Shown: positions 1-6,692, counted from the first letter of the stretch. The stretch is 17,075 nucleotides of DNA from an uncultured Eubacteriales bacterium (GCA_900552305.1 URZD01000022.1:1-17075), one strand, 5' to 3'. The notes: generated from the sequence alone by a model not told the origin. Made by a program: numbers and translations.

Positions 1-285
1 ACGCCGACCGGACTGTTGGGATGTCATATCATGTCGGCGGGCAGCTATGACGGCGATGTGTACGAGGAAAAAACCGAGGACGGACTGAAAAAGCTGTTCA
101 CAAAGGACAACCGCCTGACGGGCTTTATTCTTATCAACAACAACGACAGAGCGGGAATTTATACCTCGCTTATCAGAAATAAAACACCGCTTGACACGAT
201 AGATTTTGAAAAAATCAAAAAAAATCCGTCACTTTTGCCTTTTTCTTACGAATACCGTAGAAAAAATCTTGGAGGTGTGTTATAA
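1..285 (+). CDS. FAD/NAD(P)-dependent oxidoreductase, C-terminal end (partial)
   Basis: The frame is open from the first base of the window and ends in TAA at 283-285, so only about the last 94 residues are present. Visible features are a hydrophobic strand (GFILINNND) followed by RAGIYTSLIRNKTPLDTIDF. This matches the C-terminal dimerisation region of nitrite-reductase/NADH-oxidase-like flavoproteins as I know that family. The neighbours are a GltB3 domain and a glutamine synthetase homologue. In Clostridia such a flavoprotein commonly sits in a split glutamate synthase cluster, where it probably passes electrons from NAD(P)H to the synthase (inference). The TAA overlaps the next ATG by one base, so the two genes are translationally coupled. 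The FAD and NAD motifs lie upstream of the window and cannot be checked. Confidence 0.8.
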   Translation, partial: TPTGLLGCHIMSAGSYDGDVYEEKTEDGLKKLFTKDNRLTGFILINNNDRAGIYTSLIRNKTPLDTIDFEKIKKNPSLLPFSYEYRRKNLGGVL

Positions 286-1004
286 TGATGATAGATGCAA
301 CCAAGCTTGAATTCAAGGAGCTGAACGAGGAAATCAGAAACGCGGGCGCGGAGGTCGAGCTGACGGGGTGTATGGGTCAGCGGTTTATCGCGGCGGGACT
401 GGGCGAAAAGACCATAAAAATATCGGGAGTTCCGGGCAACGCGCTCGGCGCATATCTTAACGGCGCAAAAATCTCGGTATTCGGCAACGCACAGGACGCG
501 GTCGGCGACACCATGAACGAGGGCAAAATCTATATCCACGGAAACATCGGCGACGCGGCAGGCTACGCAATGCGCGGCGGCGAGATTTATGTCCGCGGCA
601 ATGCGGGCTACCGTGCGGGGATTCACATGAAGGCGTACAAGGAAAAGCATCCGACCCTTGTAATAGGCGGATGTGCGGGCAGCTTTCTCGGCGAGTACCA
701 GGCGGGCGGAACGATTGCTGTTCTGGGACTTGACCGCGGCACGCGCAGAATTGTGGGCAACTTCCCGTGTACGGGTATGCACGGCGGAAAAATGTACCTC
801 CGCGGCAAATGCGAGGATATAGAGTTCCCGAAACAGGTAACCACGCATACGGCGGACGCGGACGAGATGAAGGATATTGCCGAGGTAATAGCGCCGTTTT
901 GTAATGTGTTCGGACTTGATTTAAAGGCTGTTTTGGATTCGGAGTTCACGGTAGTTTTGCCGGATACAAAGAATCCGTTTAAACAGATGTATGTTGCAAA
1001 CTAA
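285..1004 (+). CDS. Glutamate synthase domain 3 (GXGXG beta-helix) protein
   Basis: This 239-residue protein consists almost entirely of the repeated G-x(3)-G beta-helix pattern of the glutamate synthase C-terminal (GXGXG) domain. Repeats include GNALGAYLNG, GNAQDAVGDTMNEG, GNIGDAAGYAMRGG and GNAGYRAGIHM between about residues 50 and 120, then GGCAGSFLGEYQAGG and a final GNFPCTGMHGG block. In large GltB enzymes this domain is fused to the amidotransferase and FMN domains. Here it is a separate polypeptide, as in the split glutamate synthases of Clostridia and archaea. The ATG at 285 is chosen because GGAGG at 271-275 is 9 bases upstream; the ATG at 288 is less well spaced. It presumably assembles with amidotransferase and FMN subunits encoded upstream of the window. 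I am confident of the family but less so of the exact complex. Confidence 0.9.
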   Translation: MMIDATKLEFKELNEEIRNAGAEVELTGCMGQRFIAAGLGEKTIKISGVPGNALGAYLNGAKISVFGNAQDAVGDTMNEGKIYIHGNIGDAAGYAMRGGEIYVRGNAGYRAGIHMKAYKEKHPTLVIGGCAGSFLGEYQAGGTIAVLGLDRGTRRIVGNFPCTGMHGGKMYLRGKCEDIEFPKQVTTHTADADEMKDIAEVIAPFCNVFGLDLKAVLDSEFTVVLPDTKNPFKQMYVAN

Positions 1005-1012
1005 AAAAAGGG

Positions 1013-1027
1013 GTGTGTACCGCGCAC
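1013..1027 (+). other. Small hairpin between gltB3-like gene and glutamine synthetase homologue
   Basis: GTGTG (1013-1017) can pair with CGCAC (1023-1027) around a 5-base loop, including one G-U pair. It lies in the only gap (51 bases) inside the operon. It has no U-tract and does not have the A/G-patterned six-base loop of known ANTAR targets. It may affect mRNA processing or be chance. Confidence 0.25.
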
Positions 1028-1055
1028 TTCTTACATAAATTTGGAGGTGGAAAAA

Positions 1056-2270
1056 ATGGTATACACCAAAAAAGAAGTAATGCAGTATGTCGTTGAGGAG
1101 GACGTAAAATTTATCCGTCTTGCCTTTTGCGACATATACGGCAATCAGAAGAACATTTCGGTTATGCCCGGCGAGCTGGAACGCGCCTTTGACGAGGGCG
1201 TGGTGATTGACGCGTCCGCGATTCGCGGGTTTGGCGGCGAGGTATACTCCGACCTGTTGCTCGTTCCCGACCCGTCAACGCTTGCGGTGCTTCCGTGGCG
1301 GCCGAATCACGGCAAGGTTGTCCGTATGTTCTGTTCGATAATCTATCCGGGAGGAAAACCGTTCGAGCTTGACTCGCGCCGAATCCTTAAAGACGCGGTA
1401 AAGCACGCCATGAGCCGCGGCTATACCTTCTCGTTCGGCGCAGAGCTTGTGTTCTATCTCTTTAAGACCGATGACGAGGGCAATCCGACCGACATTCCGT
1501 ACGATAACGCGCACTATATGGATATTGCGCCAATGGATAAGGGCGAAAATATCCGCCGCGAAATCTGTCTGACCCTTGAACAGATGGGAATTAAGCCGGA
1601 AAGCTCACACCACGAGGAAGGTCCGGGGCAAAACGAGGTAGCGTTCAGATTCTCTGACCCGCTTACGGCAGCGGACAACGCGGTGACCTTTATATCGGTT
1701 GTCAAAATCGTTGCGGCAAGGAACGGACTTCATGTCAACCTTATGCCAAAGCCGATACCGGACAAGCCGGGCAATAATTTCCATATAAATATATCGGTAA
1801 GAGGAATAAATGACGATGGCGATCTGTTCCCGTATGCGATTGCGGGGGTTATGAACAGGATTGAGGACATGACGGTATTTCTCAACCCGACCGAGAACTC
1901 ATACGAGCGTCTTGGTACAAACAAAGCGCCGAAATATATAACATGGTCGGCGGAGAACCGTTCGCAGCTTATCCGTATTCCCGCGGTAACAAGCCGCGAG
2001 CATAAACGGTTTGAGCTTCGCTCGCCCGACGCACAGGCAAATCCCTATCTTGCCTATGCGCTTATTATCCATGCGGTTACGGAGGGAATAGAAAACGGCG
2101 AGATGCCCGATATGGCGGTAAACAGAAATCTTTACAGCCTTTCGGAAAGCGAATGTGCCGACTTTAAAAGGCTGCCGAAGACCATCTGCGCGGCAAAAGA
2201 AAAGGCTGAAAACAGCGAATTTATCAAACGGGTTCTGCCCGAAGCTATGATACGTAATTACTGTAAATAA
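1056..2270 (+). CDS. glnA: Glutamine synthetase homologue (short type I; catalytic residues altered)
   Basis: This 404-residue protein of the GS-I family is shorter than the usual 440-470. The start at 1056 is chosen because GGAGGTGG at 1043-1050 is 5 bases upstream; the in-frame TTG at 1041 lies partly within that site. The N-terminal beta-grasp part keeps IDASAIRGF (D52, equivalent to E. coli D50). Further on are HHEEGPGQNE (E187, E194), the ligand H243, ENRSQLIRIPA (R302, R307) and ELRSPD (E320, R322). Aligned by eye to E. coli GS, the metal ligand E131 is V132 (GAELVFYLF), the flap glutamate E327 is K290 (GTNKAPKY), and glutamate-binding N264 is P238. The C-terminus after about residue 375 is also cut short. 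The neighbours (split glutamate synthase, ANTAR antiterminator) place it in nitrogen control. It may be a weak enzyme, a relative with another substrate, or a non-catalytic glutamine/ammonium sensor. Confidence 0.88.
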   Translation: MVYTKKEVMQYVVEEDVKFIRLAFCDIYGNQKNISVMPGELERAFDEGVVIDASAIRGFGGEVYSDLLLVPDPSTLAVLPWRPNHGKVVRMFCSIIYPGGKPFELDSRRILKDAVKHAMSRGYTFSFGAELVFYLFKTDDEGNPTDIPYDNAHYMDIAPMDKGENIRREICLTLEQMGIKPESSHHEEGPGQNEVAFRFSDPLTAADNAVTFISVVKIVAARNGLHVNLMPKPIPDKPGNNFHINISVRGINDDGDLFPYAIAGVMNRIEDMTVFLNPTENSYERLGTNKAPKYITWSAENRSQLIRIPAVTSREHKRFELRSPDAQANPYLAYALIIHAVTEGIENGEMPDMAVNRNLYSLSESECADFKRLPKTICAAKEKAENSEFIKRVLPEAMIRNYCK

Positions 2271-2289
2271 AGTTCGGGAGGGAACCGAT

Positions 2290-2877
2290 ATGCTTTTTAA
2301 GGAATACACCTACAGTGTTCTGATTGCATCCTCCTCTGCGAAATTTGTAACAGGAATTATGCCGCTGCTCCCCGAAAACGAATTTGCACCGATAGAAACG
2401 GCAAAAAGCGCGGGAGAGGCGCAAAGGAAGCTTTTGGAGCGGGATTTTGACATCGTGCTTATAAATACGCCGCTTACCGACGACTTCGGTATAAGGCTTG
2501 CGCTTGACGTTGTTGCGGACTCGAAGGCCGGAGCGCTGATGTTTGTCAAGGGCGATATATACGACGAGGTCTGCGACAAGGTTTGCGACTATGGCGTTTT
2601 TACGCTGTCCAAACCCGCGTCGTCGCAGATTGTCCATCAGTTGCTTAAAAACATGTATGCGGCGCAGGAGCGCTTTCGCAGAATGGAGAAAAAAGCGGCA
2701 ACTCTTCAGGAAAAAATGGAGGAAATCAGAGTTATCAACCATGCAAAATGGGTTTTAATCCAAAACATGGGACTTAACGAGAGCGAGGCGCACCGCCTGA
2801 TAGAGAAACAGGCAATGGATACGCGCCAATCCAAGCTTGCCGTTGCGGAAGGTATAATCAGGACCTACGGAGGTTAA
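2290..2877 (+). CDS. ANTAR-domain antiterminator with pseudo-receiver domain
   Basis: This is a 195-residue protein. The start has GGGAGGG just upstream, 19 bases after the glutamine synthetase homologue. Residues about 5-120 have the alternating pattern of a response-regulator receiver, ending in TLSKPA with the conserved Lys (K108). However, the strand that should end in the phospho-acceptor Asp reads DIVLINTPL, with N59, and the usual acidic pair after strand 1 is replaced by ASSS. Residues about 125-145 look like a coiled-coil linker. The C-terminal part (about 138-190) is a good ANTAR domain: HAKWVLIQNMGLNESEAHRL followed by EKQAMDTRQSKLAVAEGII. ANTAR proteins bind paired hexaloop hairpins in nascent RNA and prevent termination. 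Without the Asp, control by a histidine kinase is unlikely, and a protein partner or ligand is the likelier signal (inference). No ANTAR target was recognised in this window. Confidence 0.88.
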   Translation: MLFKEYTYSVLIASSSAKFVTGIMPLLPENEFAPIETAKSAGEAQRKLLERDFDIVLINTPLTDDFGIRLALDVVADSKAGALMFVKGDIYDEVCDKVCDYGVFTLSKPASSQIVHQLLKNMYAAQERFRRMEKKAATLQEKMEEIRVINHAKWVLIQNMGLNESEAHRLIEKQAMDTRQSKLAVAEGIIRTYGG

Positions 2878-2902
2878 AAATTACATAGGAATCCGAAAAC
2901 AG

Positions 2903-2969
2903 AGGAACGTAAAACCGAGATATTGCAGTCATGTTTGGCTTGCAGGCGGGTTTTTGCGTTCCTTTTCTT
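2903..2969 (+). terminator. Intrinsic terminator of the nitrogen operon
   Basis: GGAACGTAAAACC (2904-2916) pairs with GGTTTTTGCGTTCC (2949-2962) with one bulged T and one G-U pair. A T-rich tail, TTTTCTT, follows at 2963-2969. The loop is long (32 bases), so this is not the most compact terminator. Its place, 26 bases after the last gene and just before a new promoter, supports the call. Confidence 0.7.
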
Positions 2970-2996
2970 GACAAATCTCATATTATGCCCTAAAAT
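2968..2996 (+). promoter_or_regulatory. Sigma-A promoter of the MTA/SAH nucleosidase gene
   Basis: There is a perfect -35 TTGACA at 2968-2973, a 17-base spacer, and -10 TAAAAT at 2991-2996 (5 of 6 consensus). Transcription would begin near 3003, leaving a very short leader to the start at 3020. The -35 overlaps the T-rich tail of the preceding terminator. Confidence 0.8.
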
Positions 2997-3019
2997 AGAG
3001 ATATAAAGGGGGCTGAGCC

Positions 3020-3706
3020 ATGATAGGAATAATAGGCGCGATGAGCGTTGAAACGGATAAAATAACGGCCATGATGTCGGACGTGAGGATTGAGAAGGCG
3101 GCGGGGTGCGAGTTCCATGTCGGCTCCTTGTGCGGCCGTGACGCTGTGGTTGCGGTTAGCGGCGTGGGCAAGGTAAACGCGGCGGTTTGTACCCAGACGA
3201 TGATTCTGAAATATTCTCCGGAGCTGATTATAAACAGCGGAGTAGCCGGGGGACTTGAGCCGACGCTCAGGGTCTGCGATATAGTGGTGGCGCGGGACGT
3301 GGTCCAGCACGATATGGACACCTCACCGCTCGGCGACCCGGTCGGATTTATTTCGGGAATCGACATTATCAATATTCCGTGCAATGAGGATAAAACGGAG
3401 CAGCTTTGCCGCGCAGTGGAGGAAAACGGCATACGCTGCCTGTGCGGCACAATCGCCTCGGGCGATGTGTTTGTTGCCGACCCGAAAAAGAAGTCGGAAA
3501 TCGTATCGCGTTTTGGCGCGTATGCGTGCGAAATGGAGGGCGGCGCGATAGGTCACGTTTGCTACAGGAACGGCATTTCGTTCTGCGTGATACGCTCCAT
3601 ATCCGACAACGCGGACGATTCCTCGCCGCTTTCGTATACCGAGTTTGTGCGCATTGCGGCAGATAATCTTGTAAGCGTTATAAAGACGTTTTTCGAGCGG
3701 TTGTAA
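3020..3706 (+). CDS. mtnN: 5'-methylthioadenosine/S-adenosylhomocysteine nucleosidase
   Basis: The enzyme cleaves adenine from methylthioadenosine and S-adenosylhomocysteine, recycling products of SAM use in the cytoplasm. At 228 residues it has the family's normal length. It opens with MIGIIGAM, where E11 matches the catalytic E12 of E. coli MtnN. Other family marks are SGVGKVNAA, NSGVAGGLE, VVQHDMD, GTIASGDVF, CEMEGGAIGHVC (E173, the ribose-binding Glu) and RSISDNAD (D196, the catalytic Asp). All three key residues are therefore present. GGGGG at 3008-3012 lies 7 bases before the ATG. It has its own strong promoter and appears monocistronic, with no functional link to its neighbours. A weak hairpin (CCGCA/TGCGG, about 3720-3733) follows without a T-run, so a good terminator is not evident. 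Confidence 0.95.
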   Translation: MIGIIGAMSVETDKITAMMSDVRIEKAAGCEFHVGSLCGRDAVVAVSGVGKVNAAVCTQTMILKYSPELIINSGVAGGLEPTLRVCDIVVARDVVQHDMDTSPLGDPVGFISGIDIINIPCNEDKTEQLCRAVEENGIRCLCGTIASGDVFVADPKKKSEIVSRFGAYACEMEGGAIGHVCYRNGISFCVIRSISDNADDSSPLSYTEFVRIAADNLVSVIKTFFERL

Positions 3707-3888
3707 TAATGACCCGCGCCGCATTTATGCGGAGGAAAATAAGAAATTATTTTAGTGCCGACAGGCGGGCGAAAATTGCCTTAAAATGGAGATATGCGTG
3801 TTTTTGAACTGTTAATTTTGTAAAAGGAATTAAGCAAATTCAGCAAATAAGGCGAAAATATTTTTTAAAATTTTTTAATTTTTGCACA

Positions 3889-3917
3889 TTGAATTTTTGA
3901 AGAAAAAGTGCTATAAT
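3889..3917 (+). promoter_or_regulatory. Promoter of the MATE gene
   Basis: TTGAAT at 3889-3894, a 17-base spacer and a perfect TATAAT at 3912-3917 lie at the end of an A+T-rich stretch (about 3835-3910). Initiation near 3924 would place the transcription start about 10 bases before the terminator-like hairpin at 3935. The rest of the 292-base gap from 3707 shows no gene and no recognisable riboswitch. Confidence 0.72.
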
Positions 3918-3934
3918 ATCTGTATCGTGTAGCG

Positions 3935-3975
3935 AATGCGTAAGTCCGGATAACGGATTTACGCATTATTTTTTT
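3935..3975 (+). terminator. Terminator-like attenuator in the MATE leader
   Basis: A 14-bp stem is formed by 3935-3948 and 3954-3967 (all Watson-Crick except one G-U) around the 5-base loop GATAA, followed by seven T (3969-3975). This is a textbook intrinsic terminator. It lies between the promoter (TATAAT 3912-3917) and the ribosome binding site (GGGAGGG, 3984-3990), so reaching the transporter gene requires read-through. It could alternatively end mtnN transcripts, but its place downstream of a promoter favours an attenuator. Confidence 0.78.
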
Positions 3976-3998
3976 GATTATTCGGGAGGGTATTATTT

Positions 3999-5384
3999 AT
4001 GAAAAAAAACGATTTTTTAGCAACGGAAGGCTTGGGCGCACTGATGCGAAAATATGCAATACCGTGCATTATTTCGCTGCTTGTGGGTGCATTATACAAC
4101 ATTGTTGACCAAATCTTTATTGCAAATGCAGCATATCTCGGCTCGTTCGGAAATGCCGCCAACACGGTTGTGTTTCCGCTGATCGTTATTGCGCTTGCAA
4201 TATCCGTAATGATTGGTGACGGCGCCTGCGCGTTTATCAGTATCAGTCTTGGCGAAAGAAAACCCGAAAAGGCAAGCAACAGCGTCGGAAATTCGGTTAT
4301 ACTTGTTGTGCTTTCGAGTATTGTTTTAACTGCTTTATACCTTGCCTTCAGCAGTCAAATCATAGCTATGTTCGGCGGTACGGTTAACGAAGAAACATTC
4401 GGATATTCAAAGGAGTATTTCTTTTGGATTTCCCTCGGCATACCGTTTTATATGTTCGGACAGGCTATGAATCCGATTATAAGGGCGGACGGAAACCCCA
4501 AATTTGCAATGGTTTCAACACTTGTCGGAGCCGTAATAAATATTATACTCGACCCGATATTTATATTTGTATTTAAGTGGGGCATGATGGGCGCCGCCGT
4601 TGCGACCGTTATCGGACAGATAGCAACCGCCGTTCTTGCAATATGGTATCTCTGCAACACAAAGGTAGTAAGGATAAAGAAAAGCGATTTTAAGCTAAGG
4701 TCAAAAATAGTATACAGAACACTTGTACTCGGCATATGCAGCTTTCTTTCGCAAATATCGCTTGTTGCCGCTATGGCCGCAGTCAATAATATGATAAGAA
4801 AATACGGAGCAATGGACTCGGTTTTCGGACAGACGCAGTATGCGCAGATTCCAATGGCGGTTGTGGGAATCGTAATGAAATTTTTTCAGATTGTTATTTC
4901 GGTTGTTGTCGGTATGGCTGCAGGATGTATTCCTATTGTCGGCTTTAATATGGGGGCAGGTCTTAAAGACAGAGTAAAGGAGCTGTTTACAAAGCTGCTC
5001 ACTGCCGAGGCGGCAGTCGGCGCGGCCGCTCTTATAATTGTCGAGCTGTTCCCAAACGGTCTTATCCGAGTTTTCGGAGCGGCAAACGAAAGCGTATATT
5101 ATACGAGCTTTGCAATAAAAGCGTTCAGAATATACCTGTGCATGATGATATTTGCCTGTGTAAATAAGGCGACCTTCATTTTCCTGCAAGCCATGGGAAA
5201 AGCGGTGGCATCAACAATGCTTTCCATGGTGCGTGAGATTGTTTTCGGCGTAGGGTTTGCAATCCTGCTGCCGATGTTTTTCGGACTTGACGGAGTGCTT
5301 TATTCAATGCCGGTATCGGATATAATTACATTTGTTATAGCACTGATTATAATTAGACATACATATAAAGAGCTGCGCGTTTAG
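3999..5384 (+). CDS. MATE family efflux transporter
   Basis: The 461-residue polytopic membrane protein has about twelve hydrophobic segments in two similar halves, as expected for the multidrug and toxin extrusion family (usual length 440-470). Family marks are the N-terminal pattern ALMRKYAIPCIISLLVGALY followed by NIVDQIFIAN, the QAMNPIIRADGNPKFAM stretch ahead of INIILDPIFIFVF, and the matching segment CIPIVGFNMGAG in the second half. It most resembles the MepA/NorM-like MATE proteins of Firmicutes, which export cationic compounds in exchange for Na+ or H+. The substrate cannot be inferred. GGGAGGG lies 8 bases upstream of the ATG. It has its own promoter with a leader terminator, suggesting inducible read-through. 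It appears monocistronic. Confidence 0.92.
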   Translation: MKKNDFLATEGLGALMRKYAIPCIISLLVGALYNIVDQIFIANAAYLGSFGNAANTVVFPLIVIALAISVMIGDGACAFISISLGERKPEKASNSVGNSVILVVLSSIVLTALYLAFSSQIIAMFGGTVNEETFGYSKEYFFWISLGIPFYMFGQAMNPIIRADGNPKFAMVSTLVGAVINIILDPIFIFVFKWGMMGAAVATVIGQIATAVLAIWYLCNTKVVRIKKSDFKLRSKIVYRTLVLGICSFLSQISLVAAMAAVNNMIRKYGAMDSVFGQTQYAQIPMAVVGIVMKFFQIVISVVVGMAAGCIPIVGFNMGAGLKDRVKELFTKLLTAEAAVGAAALIIVELFPNGLIRVFGAANESVYYTSFAIKAFRIYLCMMIFACVNKATFIFLQAMGKAVASTMLSMVREIVFGVGFAILLPMFFGLDGVLYSMPVSDIITFVIALIIIRHTYKELRV

Positions 5385-5506
5385 TGCGCGCAGACTGCGG
5401 AGTATGCGAAAAGGGGTGCGGAAAAATGCCTTTTTATGTGCGGCGTTATTGTAGCGTAAGCCAATGTGTACGGACAGAGCGCAGCACCAGAAAAGAAATT
5501 GTGTTA

Positions 5507-5539
5507 CCCACTCTGATTTTTGTGAAGAATCGGAGTGGG
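5507..5539. terminator. Hairpin in the convergent gap, possible terminator for the dehydrogenase gene
   Basis: CCCACTCTGATT (5507-5518) pairs with AATCGGAGTGGG (5528-5539): 12 bp with one G-U and a 9-base loop. On the minus strand it is followed by a moderately T-rich run (TTTCTTTTC after about 9 bases). It lies between two convergent genes and may help stop transcripts from both sides. Confidence 0.5.
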
Positions 5540-5571
5540 CGGCACAGCGGTGCTGCCGCGCCGCTTTTTTT
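5539..5571 (+). terminator. Intrinsic terminator of the MATE gene
   Basis: A G+C-rich self-complementary block (GCGGC at 5539-5543 with GCCGC at 5560-5564, enclosing GCGG/CCGC) is followed by seven T at 5565-5571. It ends exactly at the stop codon of the convergent dehydrogenase gene. The 187-base gap from 5385 contains these two hairpins and no credible gene. Confidence 0.75.
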
Positions 5572-6582
5572 CTATAATTTTCTCCAGTCAAACTGGACAA
5601 GCGGGAACGATTTTTCGGCGGCAAGTCTTTTGTAAACGCTCTCGGCATCTGTCGGGGAGTGAGTTTCCGCGACAAGCGAGCCGAAATCCAATCTTCCGTA
5701 CGAAACAAGCCGCTGAACTGCCATAATGTCATCATGCGTTGTCCACATTCCGAAGGACGATTCGGTTTTCGGGCGTGCGTTCGTGTGCGCGCCTATGAGC
5801 GATATTCCCGGACCGTGTACCTTTTTGTAGTAGTCAACTGTGAAGTCGGAATTTCGAGTACACCCCAAAAGAGCTACCCTTCCGAAGCGCGCGGTACAGT
5901 CAAGAACGGAGTTCAGCGCCTGACCTACGCCGGTTACCTCTATTGCAACATTGACGCCGCCGTTCGTGACCTCTTTAACTTTGCTTGCAAAGCTCGCATC
6001 AAACGGGTCAAAGGCATAGTCCGCACCGATTTCAAGCGCCTGTGCGCGTTTTTCCGCAACAGGGTCGGCGGCAATAACGGGAACGGCTCCCGCCGCCCTC
6101 AGCAGCTTTACCGCCATCATGCCAAGCACGCCCTGACCCATGACGATTGCCGATTCGCCCGGCTCAAGGCGGCATTTTCTGATTGCCGCCATGGGAAATG
6201 TGCTTATATGCCAAAGCGCAGCCTCCTCAAAGGTTATGTTCGGGTCGCATATTTTATGTACATTGCACTCCGAAAGGCAGACATACGAGCTGTGGGTACT
6301 CCATGACAGCGCAACTCGGTCACCCGGCCTTACGCTTTTTACGTCCTTGCCGACAGCCTCGACTACGCCGGACGAGCTGTAGCCGCTCCGCCGCGGAAAC
6401 GGAACGTCAAAATCAAGTATGGTGACGTTTTTCTCGCCGCACAGATTCGCTCTTTCCGTTCCGCTGCTTATACAGGAAACCGCGAGCTTAACCAGCACAT
6501 CGCCCCTTCCGAGGGCAGGAACGTCCTCCTCAATCAGCTCCGCCTTATTTGCACAGGGGAAAATAATGGATTTTCGTTTCAT
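5572..6582 (-). CDS. Medium-chain dehydrogenase/reductase (zinc-type alcohol dehydrogenase superfamily)
   Basis: This is a 336-residue protein. Residues about 25-125 form the GroES-like catalytic domain, ending with VGKDVKSVRPGDRVAL. A Rossmann domain follows, with IVMGQGVLGMMAVKLLRAAG (G149, G151, G154) and then EIGADYAFDP and VTGVGQALNSVLDC. These are the standard marks of the MDR superfamily, which oxidises or reduces alcohols, polyols and sugars with NAD(P). The usual GHE zinc motif is replaced by RSGYSSSG, and the four-cysteine structural zinc loop is absent, so the protein may be zinc-independent. The start has GGAGG at 6592-6596 on the minus strand, 9 bases upstream. It is divergent from an AraC regulator, which probably controls it. 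Its substrate is unknown; a sugar or uronate derivative is a guess from the sugar locus nearby. Confidence 0.85.
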   Translation of the reverse strand: MKRKSIIFPCANKAELIEEDVPALGRGDVLVKLAVSCISSGTERANLCGEKNVTILDFDVPFPRRSGYSSSGVVEAVGKDVKSVRPGDRVALSWSTHSSYVCLSECNVHKICDPNITFEEAALWHISTFPMAAIRKCRLEPGESAIVMGQGVLGMMAVKLLRAAGAVPVIAADPVAEKRAQALEIGADYAFDPFDASFASKVKEVTNGGVNVAIEVTGVGQALNSVLDCTARFGRVALLGCTRNSDFTVDYYKKVHGPGISLIGAHTNARPKTESSFGMWTTHDDIMAVQRLVSYGRLDFGSLVAETHSPTDAESVYKRLAAEKSFPLVQFDWRKL

Positions 6583-6605
6583 TTGTAAAAACCTCCTTTT
6601 TTCAA

Positions 6606-6634
6606 ATTATATCAGCTTGACAGCGGAAATAAAA
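6606..6634 (-). promoter_or_regulatory. Probable promoter of the dehydrogenase gene
   Basis: On the minus strand a perfect -10 TATAAT lies at 6606-6611. Seventeen bases upstream the -35 region reads TTTTAT (6629-6634), a poor match. A weak -35 fits a promoter that needs an activator. The element overlaps the opposing regulator promoter, and the leader would be only about 17 bases. Confidence 0.45.
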
Positions 6635-6645
6635 TGCAATATAAT
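6617..6645 (+). promoter_or_regulatory. Perfect-consensus promoter of the AraC regulator
   Basis: TTGACA at 6617-6622, a 17-base spacer and TATAAT at 6640-6645 match the sigma-A consensus at all twelve positions. Such a strong promoter on a regulator gene usually implies that repression or autoregulation keeps it in check. Confidence 0.85.
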
Positions 6646-6664
6646 ACAGTAAAAGGGCAATATA
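6636..6664 (+). promoter_or_regulatory. Direct repeat GCAATATA, candidate AraC operator
   Basis: GCAATATA occurs at 6636-6643 and 6657-6664, exactly 21 bp apart start to start (two helical turns). This is the spacing typical of AraC-family half sites. The first copy overlaps the -10 of the regulator promoter and the second covers about +6 to +13, so binding would repress the regulator. Confidence 0.45.
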
Positions 6665-6692
6665 GTCCAAAAATCTGCGGAGGTGAGATGCG

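Noticed and set aside
246..848. Open frame of about 200 codons on the minus strand
   Set aside because: It is antisense to the GXGXG-domain gene, whose repeats are unmistakable, and shows no start signal or recognisable product.
1005..1055. ANTAR target RNA (paired hexaloop hairpins)
   Set aside because: Only one hairpin with a 5-base loop is present, without the required A and G loop positions or an overlapping terminator.
1041..1058. Upstream TTG start at 1041 for the glutamine synthetase homologue
   Set aside because: It overlaps the GGAGGTGG ribosome binding site, which is correctly spaced for the ATG at 1056.
2878..2967. Structured regulatory RNA in the long-loop hairpin after the ANTAR gene
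   Set aside because: Position after the last gene, a complementary stem and a T-rich tail are adequately explained by a terminator; no further conserved motif was recognised in the loop.
3707..3998. Riboswitch (for example a guanidine or similar class) upstream of the MATE gene
   Set aside because: The predicted transcript has only about 10 bases before the terminator stem, and no conserved aptamer motif is seen in the A+T-rich sequence further up.
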